Part shown: positions 1 through 6,852 of the stretch, piece by piece
How positions within the stretch are numbered: position 1 is the first letter of the stretch
How the letters are laid out: each line of letters begins with the position of its first letter
DNA from: DASUPK01 sp036276255
GTDB lineage: Bacteria > Actinomycetota > Thermoleophilia > Solirubrobacterales > 70-9
Direction: 5' to 3'
Assembly (NCBI GenBank): GCA_036276255.1
Contig: DASUPK010000140.1
Location: 1-11,526, forward strand
DNA length: 11,526 bases
Notes under the pieces: generated by a model
What the model saw: only the letters and a program-made list of their open reading frames with translations
Database searches by the model: none
What the model was told of the DNA's origin: nothing
Translations under genes and position numbers: made by a program

Positions 1-231
1 CGCTCGCTTTGGCACGCCTACACGCGCATCGCCATGCCCCCGCTCGGACGTCTGATCTCCAGCGACTGGCAGGGGGTGGGGCGGTTCCTGGGGCCCAGCA
101 TCACCGAGCTCTACGAGCGCCTGCCGCTCGAGCGGCAGCTCGAGCTGTGGAGCGCGGCCGGGATCGAGCGGCCCCAGCCGAAGGTGATGAGCTTCGGCGG
201 CGGGGTCGTGATCTGGGGCACCCGTGTCTGA
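1..231 (+). CDS. UbiE-like SAM methyltransferase, C-terminal fragment
   Basis: The frame is open from the first base of the window and ends at TGA 229-231, so only the last 76 residues are present and the Rossmann SAM-binding motifs lie upstream. The fragment reads LWHAYTRIAMPPLGR, then a helical stretch with the SITELYERLP segment, and ends in FGGGVVIWGTR. A Trp/Tyr-rich segment followed by PPLGR, a helix and a final beta strand is what I expect at the end of class I methyltransferases of the UbiE/COQ5 type, which methylate quinone precursors or related small molecules. The exact substrate cannot be read from this piece. An ATG at 34 is internal, since the residues before it fit the family. 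The stop overlaps the GTG start of the next gene by 8 bases, so the two are probably co-translated. Confidence 0.65.
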   Translation, partial: RSLWHAYTRIAMPPLGRLISSDWQGVGRFLGPSITELYERLPLERQLELWSAAGIERPQPKVMSFGGGVVIWGTRV

Positions 232-964
232 ACAGCGCCCGGCCTTCTACGCCCTGCGCCCCGGCAGTTGGCGTGATCTCGTCACCGTGCTGCATCCGCC
301 CTATACGGCCTGGAACCTCGCCAACGTCTGCTTCGGAGCCGCCGCGGCGGCTCAGATCCACACCGACCGCTTCGTCGCCACGCTGGTGGCCTTCTTTCTC
401 GCCGTCGGAGTCAGCGCCCATACGCTCGACGAGCTCAACGGGCGACCGCTGAAGACCGAGCTCTCCGACCTGACCCTGAAAGCGCTCGCGGCCGGGTCAC
501 TGGCGGTCGCGATGGGGATCGGGGTGGCCGGCTGCATCATCGTGTCGCCCACGCTGATTCCCTTCGTGCTGGCGGGCGGGTTCTTCGTCGTCGCCTACAA
601 CCTCGAGCTCTTCGGCGGCCGCTTCCACACGGCGTTCTGGCTCGCCTTCGCCTGGGCCGCCTTCCCGGCGCTCACATCGTGGTGGGTGAACACGCTCTCC
701 TTCGCCTCCCTGAAGGTCGACGTGGCGGGAGTCCTGGTCGCCGCCGGGTGCTTCGGCCTGGTCAGCGTGCAGAGGACGCTCTCGACGCCGGTGAGGAGGC
801 TGAGGCGCAAGACCGTCTCCGTCAGCGGAGAGCAGCGGCTCGACGACGGCACCGTCATCCCGCTGACGGCGGCGGAGATCTCCGGACCGCTCGATGCGTC
901 GTTGCGCGGGCTCTCCTGGGCGGTCGTCGCCCTGGCGATCGGGATGGTCGTGATCCGCTACTGA
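224..964 (+). CDS. Polytopic membrane protein, possibly distantly UbiA-like
   Basis: This 246-residue protein starts at GTG 224, inside the end of the methyltransferase gene, and ends at TGA 962-964. I see about seven hydrophobic segments, roughly residues 28-45, 50-66, 86-106, 112-127, 136-155, 166-183 and 226-243. A charged loop at about 188-222 (RRLRRK, then EQRLDDGT) is probably cytosolic. Polar motifs sit at membrane borders: LHPPYTAWN at 23-31, H66-x2-D69-E70 with GRPL at 73-76, and YNLELFGGRFH at 125-135. The first DE-containing motif after a second helix recalls the Asp-rich first motif of UbiA prenyltransferases, but the canonical NxxxDxxxD is absent. The UbiE-like neighbour makes a lipid or quinone modification role plausible; that is inference. 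I do not recognise a named family. The 3' end overlaps the convergent thioredoxin-fold gene by 7 bases. Confidence 0.7.
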   Translation: MSEQRPAFYALRPGSWRDLVTVLHPPYTAWNLANVCFGAAAAAQIHTDRFVATLVAFFLAVGVSAHTLDELNGRPLKTELSDLTLKALAAGSLAVAMGIGVAGCIIVSPTLIPFVLAGGFFVVAYNLELFGGRFHTAFWLAFAWAAFPALTSWWVNTLSFASLKVDVAGVLVAAGCFGLVSVQRTLSTPVRRLRRKTVSVSGEQRLDDGTVIPLTAAEISGPLDASLRGLSWAVVALAIGMVVIRY

Positions 965-1482
965 GTGGTCGCCTCGAGCGCTGCCCTCAGCGACGCGGCG
1001 TCGAAGGAGCCCGTGTGGAGGCGGCCGTTGACGAAGAATCCGGGCGTGCCGGTGACGCCACTCGCCAGGCCGCTGTCGACGTCGCGTTGCACCCGTGGCG
1101 CATGGACCTCGCAGTCGAGTTCCTCGGTGAAGCGAACCGTGTCGAGGCCCAGCTCGGTCCCGTAGTGGATCAGGTCCTCGCGGCCGAGCGCGCCGCGCGA
1201 CTCGTACATGCGGTCGTGCATCTGCCAGAACGCGCCCTGGGCCGCGGCCGCCTCCGATGCCTGGGCGGCGCGCTCGGCGTCGGGGTGGATCTCCCGCAGG
1301 GGGAAGTGGCGGAAGGCGAAGAGCAGGCGCCCGGTGAGCTGGTCGCGGATCCGGTGGACGATCGGGAAGGCCGCGGTGCAGTACGGGCACTGGAAATCCC
1401 CGTACAGGACCAGCTCGAGCTCCGCCCGATCCGGGCCGTCGACGTGATCCTCCGCCGAGATGGGTGGTGTGAGCTGACCCAA
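958..1482 (-). CDS. DsbA-family thioredoxin-fold protein, cytosolic
   Basis: A 174-residue thioredoxin-fold protein of the DsbA/FrnE-like group. The strand LVLYGDFQCPYC carries the active-site pair C32-P-Y-C35. The helical insertion at about 65-135 contains FRHFPL, HPDAERAA and FWQMHDRMYE. The cis-proline loop is GVTGTP with P147, followed by FFVNGR. There is no signal peptide or membrane anchor, so it should work in the cytoplasm as a dithiol oxidoreductase. The start is TTG 1480-1482: an in-frame stop lies only four codons upstream and no ATG occurs before the active site. As established knowledge, this kind of domain is found fused to the C-terminus of actinobacterial NhaA Na+/H+ antiporters, so its position beside an antiporter gene is suggestive. 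An additional Cys sits at 124. The end overlaps the membrane protein gene tail to tail. Confidence 0.88.
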   Translation of the reverse strand: MGQLTPPISAEDHVDGPDRAELELVLYGDFQCPYCTAAFPIVHRIRDQLTGRLLFAFRHFPLREIHPDAERAAQASEAAAAQGAFWQMHDRMYESRGALGREDLIHYGTELGLDTVRFTEELDCEVHAPRVQRDVDSGLASGVTGTPGFFVNGRLHTGSFDAASLRAALEATTQ

Positions 1483-1501
1483 GAATCGACGAGCTTAGAC
1501 T
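1474..1501 (+). promoter_or_regulatory. Leaderless promoter for the Na+/H+ antiporter
   Basis: A -10 box TAGACT lies at 1496-1501 with exactly six bases before the GTG start at 1508, so transcription would begin at or next to the start codon. CTGACC at 1474-1479 matches the -35 consensus at four of six positions with a 16-base spacer. No Shine-Dalgarno sequence is visible. The -35 lies inside the start of the divergent thioredoxin gene. Confidence 0.55.
1492..1497 (-). promoter_or_regulatory. Candidate -10 box for the DsbA-like gene
   Basis: Read on the minus strand this is TAAGCT, nine bases before the TTG start at 1482. It overlaps the antiporter -10 box by two bases, so the two divergent genes would compete for one opening site. 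No good -35 is visible. With no ribosome binding site upstream of the TTG, a very short or absent leader is likely. Confidence 0.35.
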
Positions 1502-1507
1502 CGCGGC

Positions 1508-3094
1508 GTGAACGACATCGAGATCCTGATTGCGCTGGTTGCCGCGGCGATCGTCCTGGTGCGGCTCGCCGACGCAATCTCGATTCCATACCCGATCGTC
1601 CTGGTGCTCGGCGGGCTGGGAATCGGCTTCATTCCCGGCGGCCCGACGCTGGAGCTGCAACCAGATGTCGTCTTCCTCGTCTTTCTGCCGCCCCTGCTTC
1701 AGTCCGCCGGCTACTGGGCCTCGCCGAAGGAGCTGATGGCGGAGATCGTGCCGCTCACCTGGCTGGTCATCGGGCTCACGCTGGCCACGATGGTCGCCGT
1801 GGCGGCGGTGGCGCAGGCCGTGATCCCGAGCATCAACTGGGCCGAGGGCTTCGTGCTGGGCGCCATCGTCGCCCCGACCGATCCGGTGGCCGCGATCGCA
1901 ACCTTCCAGCGGGTCGGCGTCACCGATCGTGTCGCAACCCTGGTGGAGGGGGAAAGCATGATCAACGACGCCACTGCCCTCGTCGCCTACAAGGTGGCGG
2001 TTGTCGCCGTGGTCGCCGGGACCCTGACCGCCGGGGAGGCGATCGACGATCTGGTGATCGGGGTGATCGGCGGCGTGGCGATCGGGCTGGCCGTCTCTGC
2101 CGTGGCCCAGATGGCGCTGCGCCGCCTGGACGACGCCCCGCTGGCGATCCTGCTCACCGTCTTCACCGCCTACGCCTCGTTCGCGCTCGCGGACGGCGTC
2201 GGCGCCTCCGGCGTGCTCGCCGCCGTCAGCAGCGGGCTCTACTCGGGCTGGCGATCCCATCTCATCTTCGACGCTGACATGCGCCTCAATGCCCAATCCT
2301 TCTGGCGGGTCCTCGTCTTCGCCCTCAACGCGATCCTCTTCGTCCTCGTGGGAGAGCAGTTCCCGGAGATCCTGCGCAAGGTCGGGGAAACCTTCTCGCC
2401 CGGGGAGATCGTCGGCTACGGGCTGATGATCTCGGCAGTCGTGATCCTGGTCCGGGTCGCCTGGCAGTTCCTACCGGTTTCCCTCGGAAGGCTGCTTCCC
2501 AGGCTCGGGGACACCGGAGGCGGCGAGGATTGGCGCGAGCGCGTGCTGATCGGCTGGACCGGCATGCGAGGCGCCGTCTCGCTGGCCGCCGCCCTGGCGC
2601 TGCCGCTCACCCTCGACTCGGGGGCCACCTTCGGCTCCCGTGACCTGATCGTCTACCTGACCGTCGCGGTGATCTTCGTGACGCTGGTGGGCCAGGGCCT
2701 GACGCTGCCCAGGCTCGTCAAGGCGCTCGGGCTGAGCACCACGGAACCCTGGGCGCCGGACGAGGCCGTTGCGCGCCTCAGCGCGGCGCAGGCGGCGCTC
2801 GACCGCCTCGACGAGCTGGAATCCGGGAGCTCCCCGGTCTCGGAGAGCGCCGTCCAGCGCCTGCGCGAGCTCTATCAGGCGCGCTTCGCACGTTGCGTCG
2901 CCGCGCTCCAGGGAGAGGACGCCGAGCTCCCGATCGAGAACCCCCTGACCGGCTACCGGAGGCTTCGAGAGGACCTGATCAAGACCGAGCGCGAAACCCT
3001 GCTCGGCATGCGCAACGACGGCCGGGTCAGGCAGGACCTCTTCCGGCGCATCCAGCGCGACCTCGACCTGGACGAGGCGCGGCTGGGGACCTAG
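1508..3094 (+). CDS. CPA1-family Na+/H+ antiporter (NhaP/YjcE type)
   Basis: A 528-residue monovalent cation:proton antiporter of the inner membrane, expected to exchange Na+ (or K+) for H+ in pH and salt homeostasis. About twelve membrane helices fill residues 1-405. Diagnostic motifs are FLPPLL at 59-64, GAIVAPTDPVA at 118-128, EGESMINDATA at 148-157 with the N153-D154 ion-binding pair expected of CPA1 proteins, and GWTGMRGAVSLA at 349-360 with the conserved R354. Residues from about 405 to the end are hydrophilic and helical, a cytosolic tail rich in Arg, Glu and Leu; C-terminal tails are a common regulatory element in this family. The start is GTG 1508, preceded by a TAGACT -10 box but no ribosome binding site. 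It diverges from the DsbA-like gene, and its 3' end is 11 bases from the convergent kinase gene. Ion preference cannot be read from sequence. Confidence 0.93.
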   Translation: MNDIEILIALVAAAIVLVRLADAISIPYPIVLVLGGLGIGFIPGGPTLELQPDVVFLVFLPPLLQSAGYWASPKELMAEIVPLTWLVIGLTLATMVAVAAVAQAVIPSINWAEGFVLGAIVAPTDPVAAIATFQRVGVTDRVATLVEGESMINDATALVAYKVAVVAVVAGTLTAGEAIDDLVIGVIGGVAIGLAVSAVAQMALRRLDDAPLAILLTVFTAYASFALADGVGASGVLAAVSSGLYSGWRSHLIFDADMRLNAQSFWRVLVFALNAILFVLVGEQFPEILRKVGETFSPGEIVGYGLMISAVVILVRVAWQFLPVSLGRLLPRLGDTGGGEDWRERVLIGWTGMRGAVSLAAALALPLTLDSGATFGSRDLIVYLTVAVIFVTLVGQGLTLPRLVKALGLSTTEPWAPDEAVARLSAAQAALDRLDELESGSSPVSESAVQRLRELYQARFARCVAALQGEDAELPIENPLTGYRRLREDLIKTERETLLGMRNDGRVRQDLFRRIQRDLDLDEARLGT

Positions 3095-3105
3095 ATGAGA
3101 GGGCG

Positions 3106-4071
3106 CTACGCAGGCGAAGCCGAGGAGCGACCCGATTCATGCTGGGGGTCCGCCTCGAAGTGAGTGATCCGGCGGAACTCGCGCAGGCGCTCGTCGATCT
3201 CGTCGCGGGTCAGCGACCGGACCCGCTCGGTGCCGAAGTCCTCGACGTTGAATGAGGCGAGCACCGAGCCGTAGGCCATTCCCTGGCGGAGGACTTCGTG
3301 GTCGAAGGGGGAGTCCCCGGCCGCCCGGCGGCTGTCGAGGTAGCCGAGGAAGCCGCCGGCGAAGGTGTCGCCGGCCCCGGTCGGGTCCCGGACGTCCTCG
3401 AGCATGAAGCCCGGGATCGCGAAGAACTCGTCGCCGCTGAAGAACGCCGCCCCGTACTCGCCGCGCTTCGCGACCACGACCTTCGGGCCCATCTCCATCG
3501 CGGCACGCGCGGCGCGGGCCAGGTTGGGCTCGCCGGTCATCTCCCGGATCTCGGCGTCGTTGAGCAGCAGGCAGTCCACCTCCGCGATTGCGCTCTTCAG
3601 CGAGTCGCGCGCCGTCTCGATCCAGAGGTTCATCGAGTCGAGCGCGGCGAACTCGGCTTCGCGGCAACGGGCCCGGACGCTCCGCTGGAGCTCAGGCTGG
3701 ATGTTGCCGAGGAAGAGCATCTGCGCCTGGCCCGCGGCGTCGGAGAGCTTCGGGTCGAAGTCCGCGAAGACGTTGAGCTGGGTGTCGTCGGTGTGCGCGA
3801 CGTTCATGTCGTACTCGTAGTGGCCCTGCCAGAAGAAGGTCTCTCCGCCCTCGACCCTCTCGATGTCGTCGGTGATCACGCCGCGGCTCTCGAGCACGCC
3901 GAGCTGCTTCTCGCCGAAGTCGTCGCCGACCGGCCCGACCACCCGAACGTCGGTGAAGAAGCTCGCGGCCAGCGAGAAATGGACGGCGGAGCCGCCCAGC
4001 ATCCGCTTGCGCTCGCCGAACGGCGTGCGCACGGAATCAAAGGCAATCGACCCTACGGCGGTAAGCGACAT
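3106..4071 (-). CDS. PfkB-family carbohydrate or nucleoside kinase
   Basis: A 321-residue ribokinase-fold kinase that transfers phosphate from ATP to a sugar or nucleoside hydroxyl in the cytoplasm. The N-terminal strand is followed by the substrate-site glycines in MLGGSAVHFSLAA (G26-G27). The second PfkB signature DPTGAGDTFAGGF starts at 229 and carries the catalytic base D235 and the anion-hole glycines. Between them are the LLLNDAEIREMTG segment (about 168-180) and the VVVAKRGEYGAA strand (about 198-209). The ASFNVEDFGTERV segment at 272-284 is probably part of the nucleotide site. Length is normal for the family. The start is ATG, with AAGGA very close upstream, and it diverges from the reductase gene across an 11-base gap. 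The substrate is not evident; ribose, adenosine and fructose-type substrates all remain possible. Confidence 0.9.
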   Translation of the reverse strand: MSLTAVGSIAFDSVRTPFGERKRMLGGSAVHFSLAASFFTDVRVVGPVGDDFGEKQLGVLESRGVITDDIERVEGGETFFWQGHYEYDMNVAHTDDTQLNVFADFDPKLSDAAGQAQMLFLGNIQPELQRSVRARCREAEFAALDSMNLWIETARDSLKSAIAEVDCLLLNDAEIREMTGEPNLARAARAAMEMGPKVVVAKRGEYGAAFFSGDEFFAIPGFMLEDVRDPTGAGDTFAGGFLGYLDSRRAAGDSPFDHEVLRQGMAYGSVLASFNVEDFGTERVRSLTRDEIDERLREFRRITHFEADPQHESGRSSASPA

Positions 4072-4076
4072 ATCCT
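4071..4076 (+). promoter_or_regulatory. Leaderless promoter -10 for the reductase-helicase operon
   Basis: TATCCT lies exactly six bases before the GTG start at 4083, the same geometry as at the antiporter and the APH kinase. TCGACC at 4047-4052 is a four-of-six -35 candidate with an 18-base spacer, lying inside the divergent kinase gene. No ribosome binding site is seen, although GAGGG directly abuts the GTG, too close to serve as a normal one. Confidence 0.55.
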
Positions 4077-4082
4077 TGAGGG

Positions 4083-5030
4083 GTGAAGGCTATTCAGATT
4101 GAGGAGTTCGGCGGCCCAGAGAAGCTCAAGCTGGTCGACCTGCCCGACCCCGAGCCGTCCGATGGGATGGTCGTCGTGGATGTCAAGCGCTCCGGGATCA
4201 ACTGGGCGGACACGCATGCGATCCGCAACGACTACCTGGCCGAGCAGGAACTTCCGCTGGTTCCCGGTGCCGAGATCGCCGGGACCACCTCTGACGGCCG
4301 CCGGGTCGCTGCGCTGATCAACAACGGCGGCTATGCCCAGAAGGCGCTCGTCCCAGAGGCCTTCCTCGTGCCGCTCCCCGACGAGGTGTCAGACGACCAG
4401 GGGGCCGGCCTGCTGCTTCAGGGCCTGACCGCCCACGCTCTTCTCCACTACTGCGCCCACATCGAGGAGGGCGAGACCGTGGTGGTCGAGGCGGCCGGCG
4501 GGGGAACCGGCTCCCTCGCGATCCAGCTGGCCAAGCGGGCGGGTGCCAAGGTGATCGGCTTGGCCTCGACCGACGAGAAGCGAGCGCTGGCGGAGCGGCT
4601 CGGCGCGGATGCGACCGCGAATTCACGCGCCGACGACCTGAAGGAGGCGATCCTGGAGGCGAACGGGGGCGAGAAGGTCGACGTCGTGCTCCACATGTCC
4701 GGCACCGGCTTCGAGGCCGAGCTCGCGTCCCTTGGCATGCTCGGCCGGATCGTCGTCTTCGGCAATGCGGCCCGCCAGCCCGGCGAGTTGTCGACGAACT
4801 ATCTGCTGCAGACGTCGAAGTCGGTGCTCGGCTTCTGGCTGATCGCCCTGATCGCGCAGAAGCGGGAGCTGATCGCCAGGATGATCGCCGACCTCTTCGG
4901 CGCCGTGGCGAAGGGTGAGCTCGAGGTGGTCATCGGCGAGACCTATCCGCTGAGCGAGGCCGCTCGCGCCCACGAGGCGATGCAGGACCGGAGCACGACC
5001 GGCAAGCTCCTCCTCGACACCTCCGCCTGA
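4083..5030 (+). CDS. Quinone oxidoreductase-like NADPH reductase (zinc-free MDR)
   Basis: A 315-residue medium-chain dehydrogenase/reductase of the quinone oxidoreductase class, expected to reduce quinones or other activated carbonyl/alkene substrates with NADPH in the cytosol. The N-terminal GroES-like domain carries the family signature RSGINWADTHAIRNDY (36-51) and PLVPGAEIAG (58-67). The Rossmann domain starts with VVVEAAGGGTGSLAIQLAKRAGAKVIG (133-159), where the usual AAGGVG reads AAGGGTG. The catalytic and structural zinc cysteines of alcohol dehydrogenases are missing, as expected for this class. The end STTGKLLLD is also typical. The GTG start follows a TATCCT box by six bases. Its TGA overlaps the helicase ATG by one base (TGATG), so the two genes form an operon with probable translational coupling. 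The true substrate is unknown. Confidence 0.9.
   Translation: MKAIQIEEFGGPEKLKLVDLPDPEPSDGMVVVDVKRSGINWADTHAIRNDYLAEQELPLVPGAEIAGTTSDGRRVAALINNGGYAQKALVPEAFLVPLPDEVSDDQGAGLLLQGLTAHALLHYCAHIEEGETVVVEAAGGGTGSLAIQLAKRAGAKVIGLASTDEKRALAERLGADATANSRADDLKEAILEANGGEKVDVVLHMSGTGFEAELASLGMLGRIVVFGNAARQPGELSTNYLLQTSKSVLGFWLIALIAQKRELIARMIADLFGAVAKGELEVVIGETYPLSEAARAHEAMQDRSTTGKLLLDTSA
4087..4092 (-). promoter_or_regulatory. Candidate -10 box for the PfkB kinase
   Basis: On the minus strand this reads TAGCCT, 15 bases before the ATG of the kinase, giving a leader of only about eight bases. The same hexamer sits upstream of the HAD phosphatase. It lies inside the first codons of the divergent reductase. 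No -35 is recognised, so support is weak. Confidence 0.25.
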
Positions 5031-6472
5031 TGAACGACAACGCTCCCGCCCCGGAGGTCACGGCCTCCTTCAAGGACCTGGGCCTGTCCGAGGGCCTCCA
5101 GCAGACCCTCGACGAGCTCGGCTATGCCGAGCCCACGCCGATCCAGGCGCAGGCGATCCCCGAGCTGCTCAACGGCCACGACGTGATCGGCCAGGCGCAG
5201 ACCGGCAGCGGTAAGACCGCCGCCTTCGGCCTGCCGATGCTCGAGTACATCGATCCCGAGAACGAGGAGACCCAGGCGATCGTCCTCACGCCGACCCGCG
5301 AGCTCTGCATCCAGGTGACCCAGGCGCTGCGGGCCTACGCCGAGCATCTGGAGGGCGTGAACGTGGTGGCCATCTTCGGCGGGGCACCGATACGCGAGCA
5401 GCAGTCGCGGCTTCGGCACGGCGCCCAGGTGGTGGTGGCGACCGTCGGCCGCATGATGGACCTGATCTCACGCAAGTCCCTCGTGCTGACCGCGGCCCGC
5501 TACGTCGTCCTCGACGAGGCCGACGAGATGCTCGACCTCGGCTTCATCGAGGACGTCGAGAAGATCCTGCGCATGTGCCCGAACGGCCGCCAGACGCTGC
5601 TCTTCTCGGCGACGATGCCGGCGCCCGTCGCACGGCTCGCCGAGACCTATATGTACGACCCGGTCACGATCCGCGTGACTCCGAAGAAGCTCACCGTCGA
5701 CTCCGTCGAGCAGGCCTACGTGATGGTGGAGCCGAAGCAGAAGCTCCAGCGCCTGGCGGAGGTGCTGAAAGCGGAGGAGCCGGAGCAGGCGATCATCTTC
5801 GTCCGCACCAAGATCGGCGCGGCTCGCCTCGACAGGGACCTCTCGGACAAGGGCCTGCGCGTCAAGGCACTGCATGGCGACCTGAGCCAGGGCCAACGGG
5901 ACGGCGTGATGATCTCGTTCAAGGAGCACAAGACGCCGCTCCTGGTGGCGACCGACATCGCGGCGCGCGGCCTCGACATCGAGCACGTCACCCACGTCAT
6001 CAACTACGACCTGCCGAACAACCCCGAGATCTACGTCCACCGCATCGGCCGCACCGGCCGAGTCGGGCGCACGGGGCGGGCGATCACCTTCGCGACCGCG
6101 AAGCAGAAGGGGGACCTGAAGGAGATCGAGCGGGTGGTCAAGGCGCCGATTGGCGAGTGGGAGCCGCCGGAGGAGCGCCTCGAGCACTCTCCGACTCCGC
6201 GGCGCCGTGAGGGTCCGCCACCCGAGACGGCCAACGGCAGCGTCAAGCTCTTCGTCAACCGCGGCAAGAGCGGCGGGATCACCGAGGAGGACCTGAACTG
6301 GGCGCTGACCGAGGGCGCCGTCCTCCCCGAGGAGGCGATCCACTCGATCCGGGTCCTCGACCGCTTCTCGTTCGTCGAGGTCGCGGCCGATCAGGCCGAG
6401 CGGGCGGTCGAGTACCTGGACGGCACGAAGCTGAAGGGCAAGCAGATCCGGATGGAGATCGCCCGCAGCTAG
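5030..6472 (+). CDS. DEAD-box RNA helicase with DbpA-type RNA-binding tail
   Basis: A 480-residue ATP-dependent RNA helicase of the DeaD/CsdA kind, acting on structured RNA, typically in ribosome assembly or mRNA turnover. The Q motif is F14 with PTPIQ (35-39); Walker A is AQTGSGKT (56-63); PTREL is at 88-92; DEAD at 162-165; SAT at 193-195. In the second RecA domain I see IIFVRTK, VATDIAARGLD (306-316) and HRIGRTGR (337-344). A proline/arginine linker at about 378-402 leads to a compact domain at 403-478 (VKLFVNRG to KGKQIRMEIA), which matches the DbpA RNA-binding RRM-like fold. Motif Ib reads TVGR (138-141) instead of the usual TPGR. The gene is coupled to the reductase upstream, and its TAG stop shares the CTAG palindrome with the stop of the convergent response regulator. 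Confidence 0.95.
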   Translation: MNDNAPAPEVTASFKDLGLSEGLQQTLDELGYAEPTPIQAQAIPELLNGHDVIGQAQTGSGKTAAFGLPMLEYIDPENEETQAIVLTPTRELCIQVTQALRAYAEHLEGVNVVAIFGGAPIREQQSRLRHGAQVVVATVGRMMDLISRKSLVLTAARYVVLDEADEMLDLGFIEDVEKILRMCPNGRQTLLFSATMPAPVARLAETYMYDPVTIRVTPKKLTVDSVEQAYVMVEPKQKLQRLAEVLKAEEPEQAIIFVRTKIGAARLDRDLSDKGLRVKALHGDLSQGQRDGVMISFKEHKTPLLVATDIAARGLDIEHVTHVINYDLPNNPEIYVHRIGRTGRVGRTGRAITFATAKQKGDLKEIERVVKAPIGEWEPPEERLEHSPTPRRREGPPPETANGSVKLFVNRGKSGGITEEDLNWALTEGAVLPEEAIHSIRVLDRFSFVEVAADQAERAVEYLDGTKLKGKQIRMEIARS

Positions 6473-6852
6473 TCGCCGCTGGTGTCGCCGTTGGCGAGCT
6501 CCTCGATCACCTCGATCAGGTCCTCCCACTCGAACGGCTTGGGCACGACGTCGTTCGCGCCGAGCTTGCGCATCCGCTCCGGCTCCTGCGCGTCCAGGTG
6601 GGCGGAGATCATCACGACCGGGATCTTCGAGCCCTTCCCCCGGATCTCCTCGAGAACCTCGGTGCCCGACTTGTGGGGCATCATCGCGTCGAGCAGGATC
6701 ACGTCCGGCTCCTTCGACCCGAGCTCCCGCAGCCGATCGAGTGCCTCGACTCCGTCGGTGGCGGTGACGACCTCGTAGCCCTCCATCTCCAGGCGGCGCT
6801 GAAGCATGAGCAGGACGGTCTCGGAATCGTCAGCGACCAGCAGGCGGGTCAA
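6469..6852 (-). CDS. Single-domain response regulator (receiver only)
   Basis: A 127-residue CheY-like receiver with no output domain. The acidic pocket is D8-D9, the phospho-acceptor is D55 in VILLDAMMP, the switch Ser is S83 in VMISAH, and the conserved Lys is K105 in VVPKPF. Only about 15 residues follow, so it must act by protein contact or as a phospho-relay intermediate, not by binding DNA itself. The start is TTG 6850-6852 in a TTGA overlap with the kinase stop, so expression depends on translation of the kinase upstream. No other start is available before the D8-D9 pocket. Function within the cell (motility, stress, cell envelope) cannot be told. Its stop lies in the CTAG shared with the helicase stop on the other strand. 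Confidence 0.93.
   Translation of the reverse strand: MTRLLVADDSETVLLMLQRRLEMEGYEVVTATDGVEALDRLRELGSKEPDVILLDAMMPHKSGTEVLEEIRGKGSKIPVVMISAHLDAQEPERMRKLGANDVVPKPFEWEDLIEVIEELANGDTSGD

Noticed and set aside
679..2277. A 532-codon open frame on the plus strand out of phase with the antiporter
   Set aside because: Arg/Gly/Asp-rich nonsense composition, with no motif; it runs antisense to the DsbA-like gene and out of frame through the antiporter.
497..2296. A very long open frame on the minus strand across the membrane protein, DsbA-like and antiporter genes (about 599 codons)
   Set aside because: Its product is a His/Asp/Arg/Gly-rich mosaic with no folded-domain pattern, and it covers three genes with clear motifs. 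It is a GC-rich shadow frame.
6040..6086. Repeat of GRTGR in the helicase (GRTGRVGRTGR)
   Set aside because: This doubled motif is normal for motif VI of DEAD-box helicases, so it is not a sequence repeat of interest.
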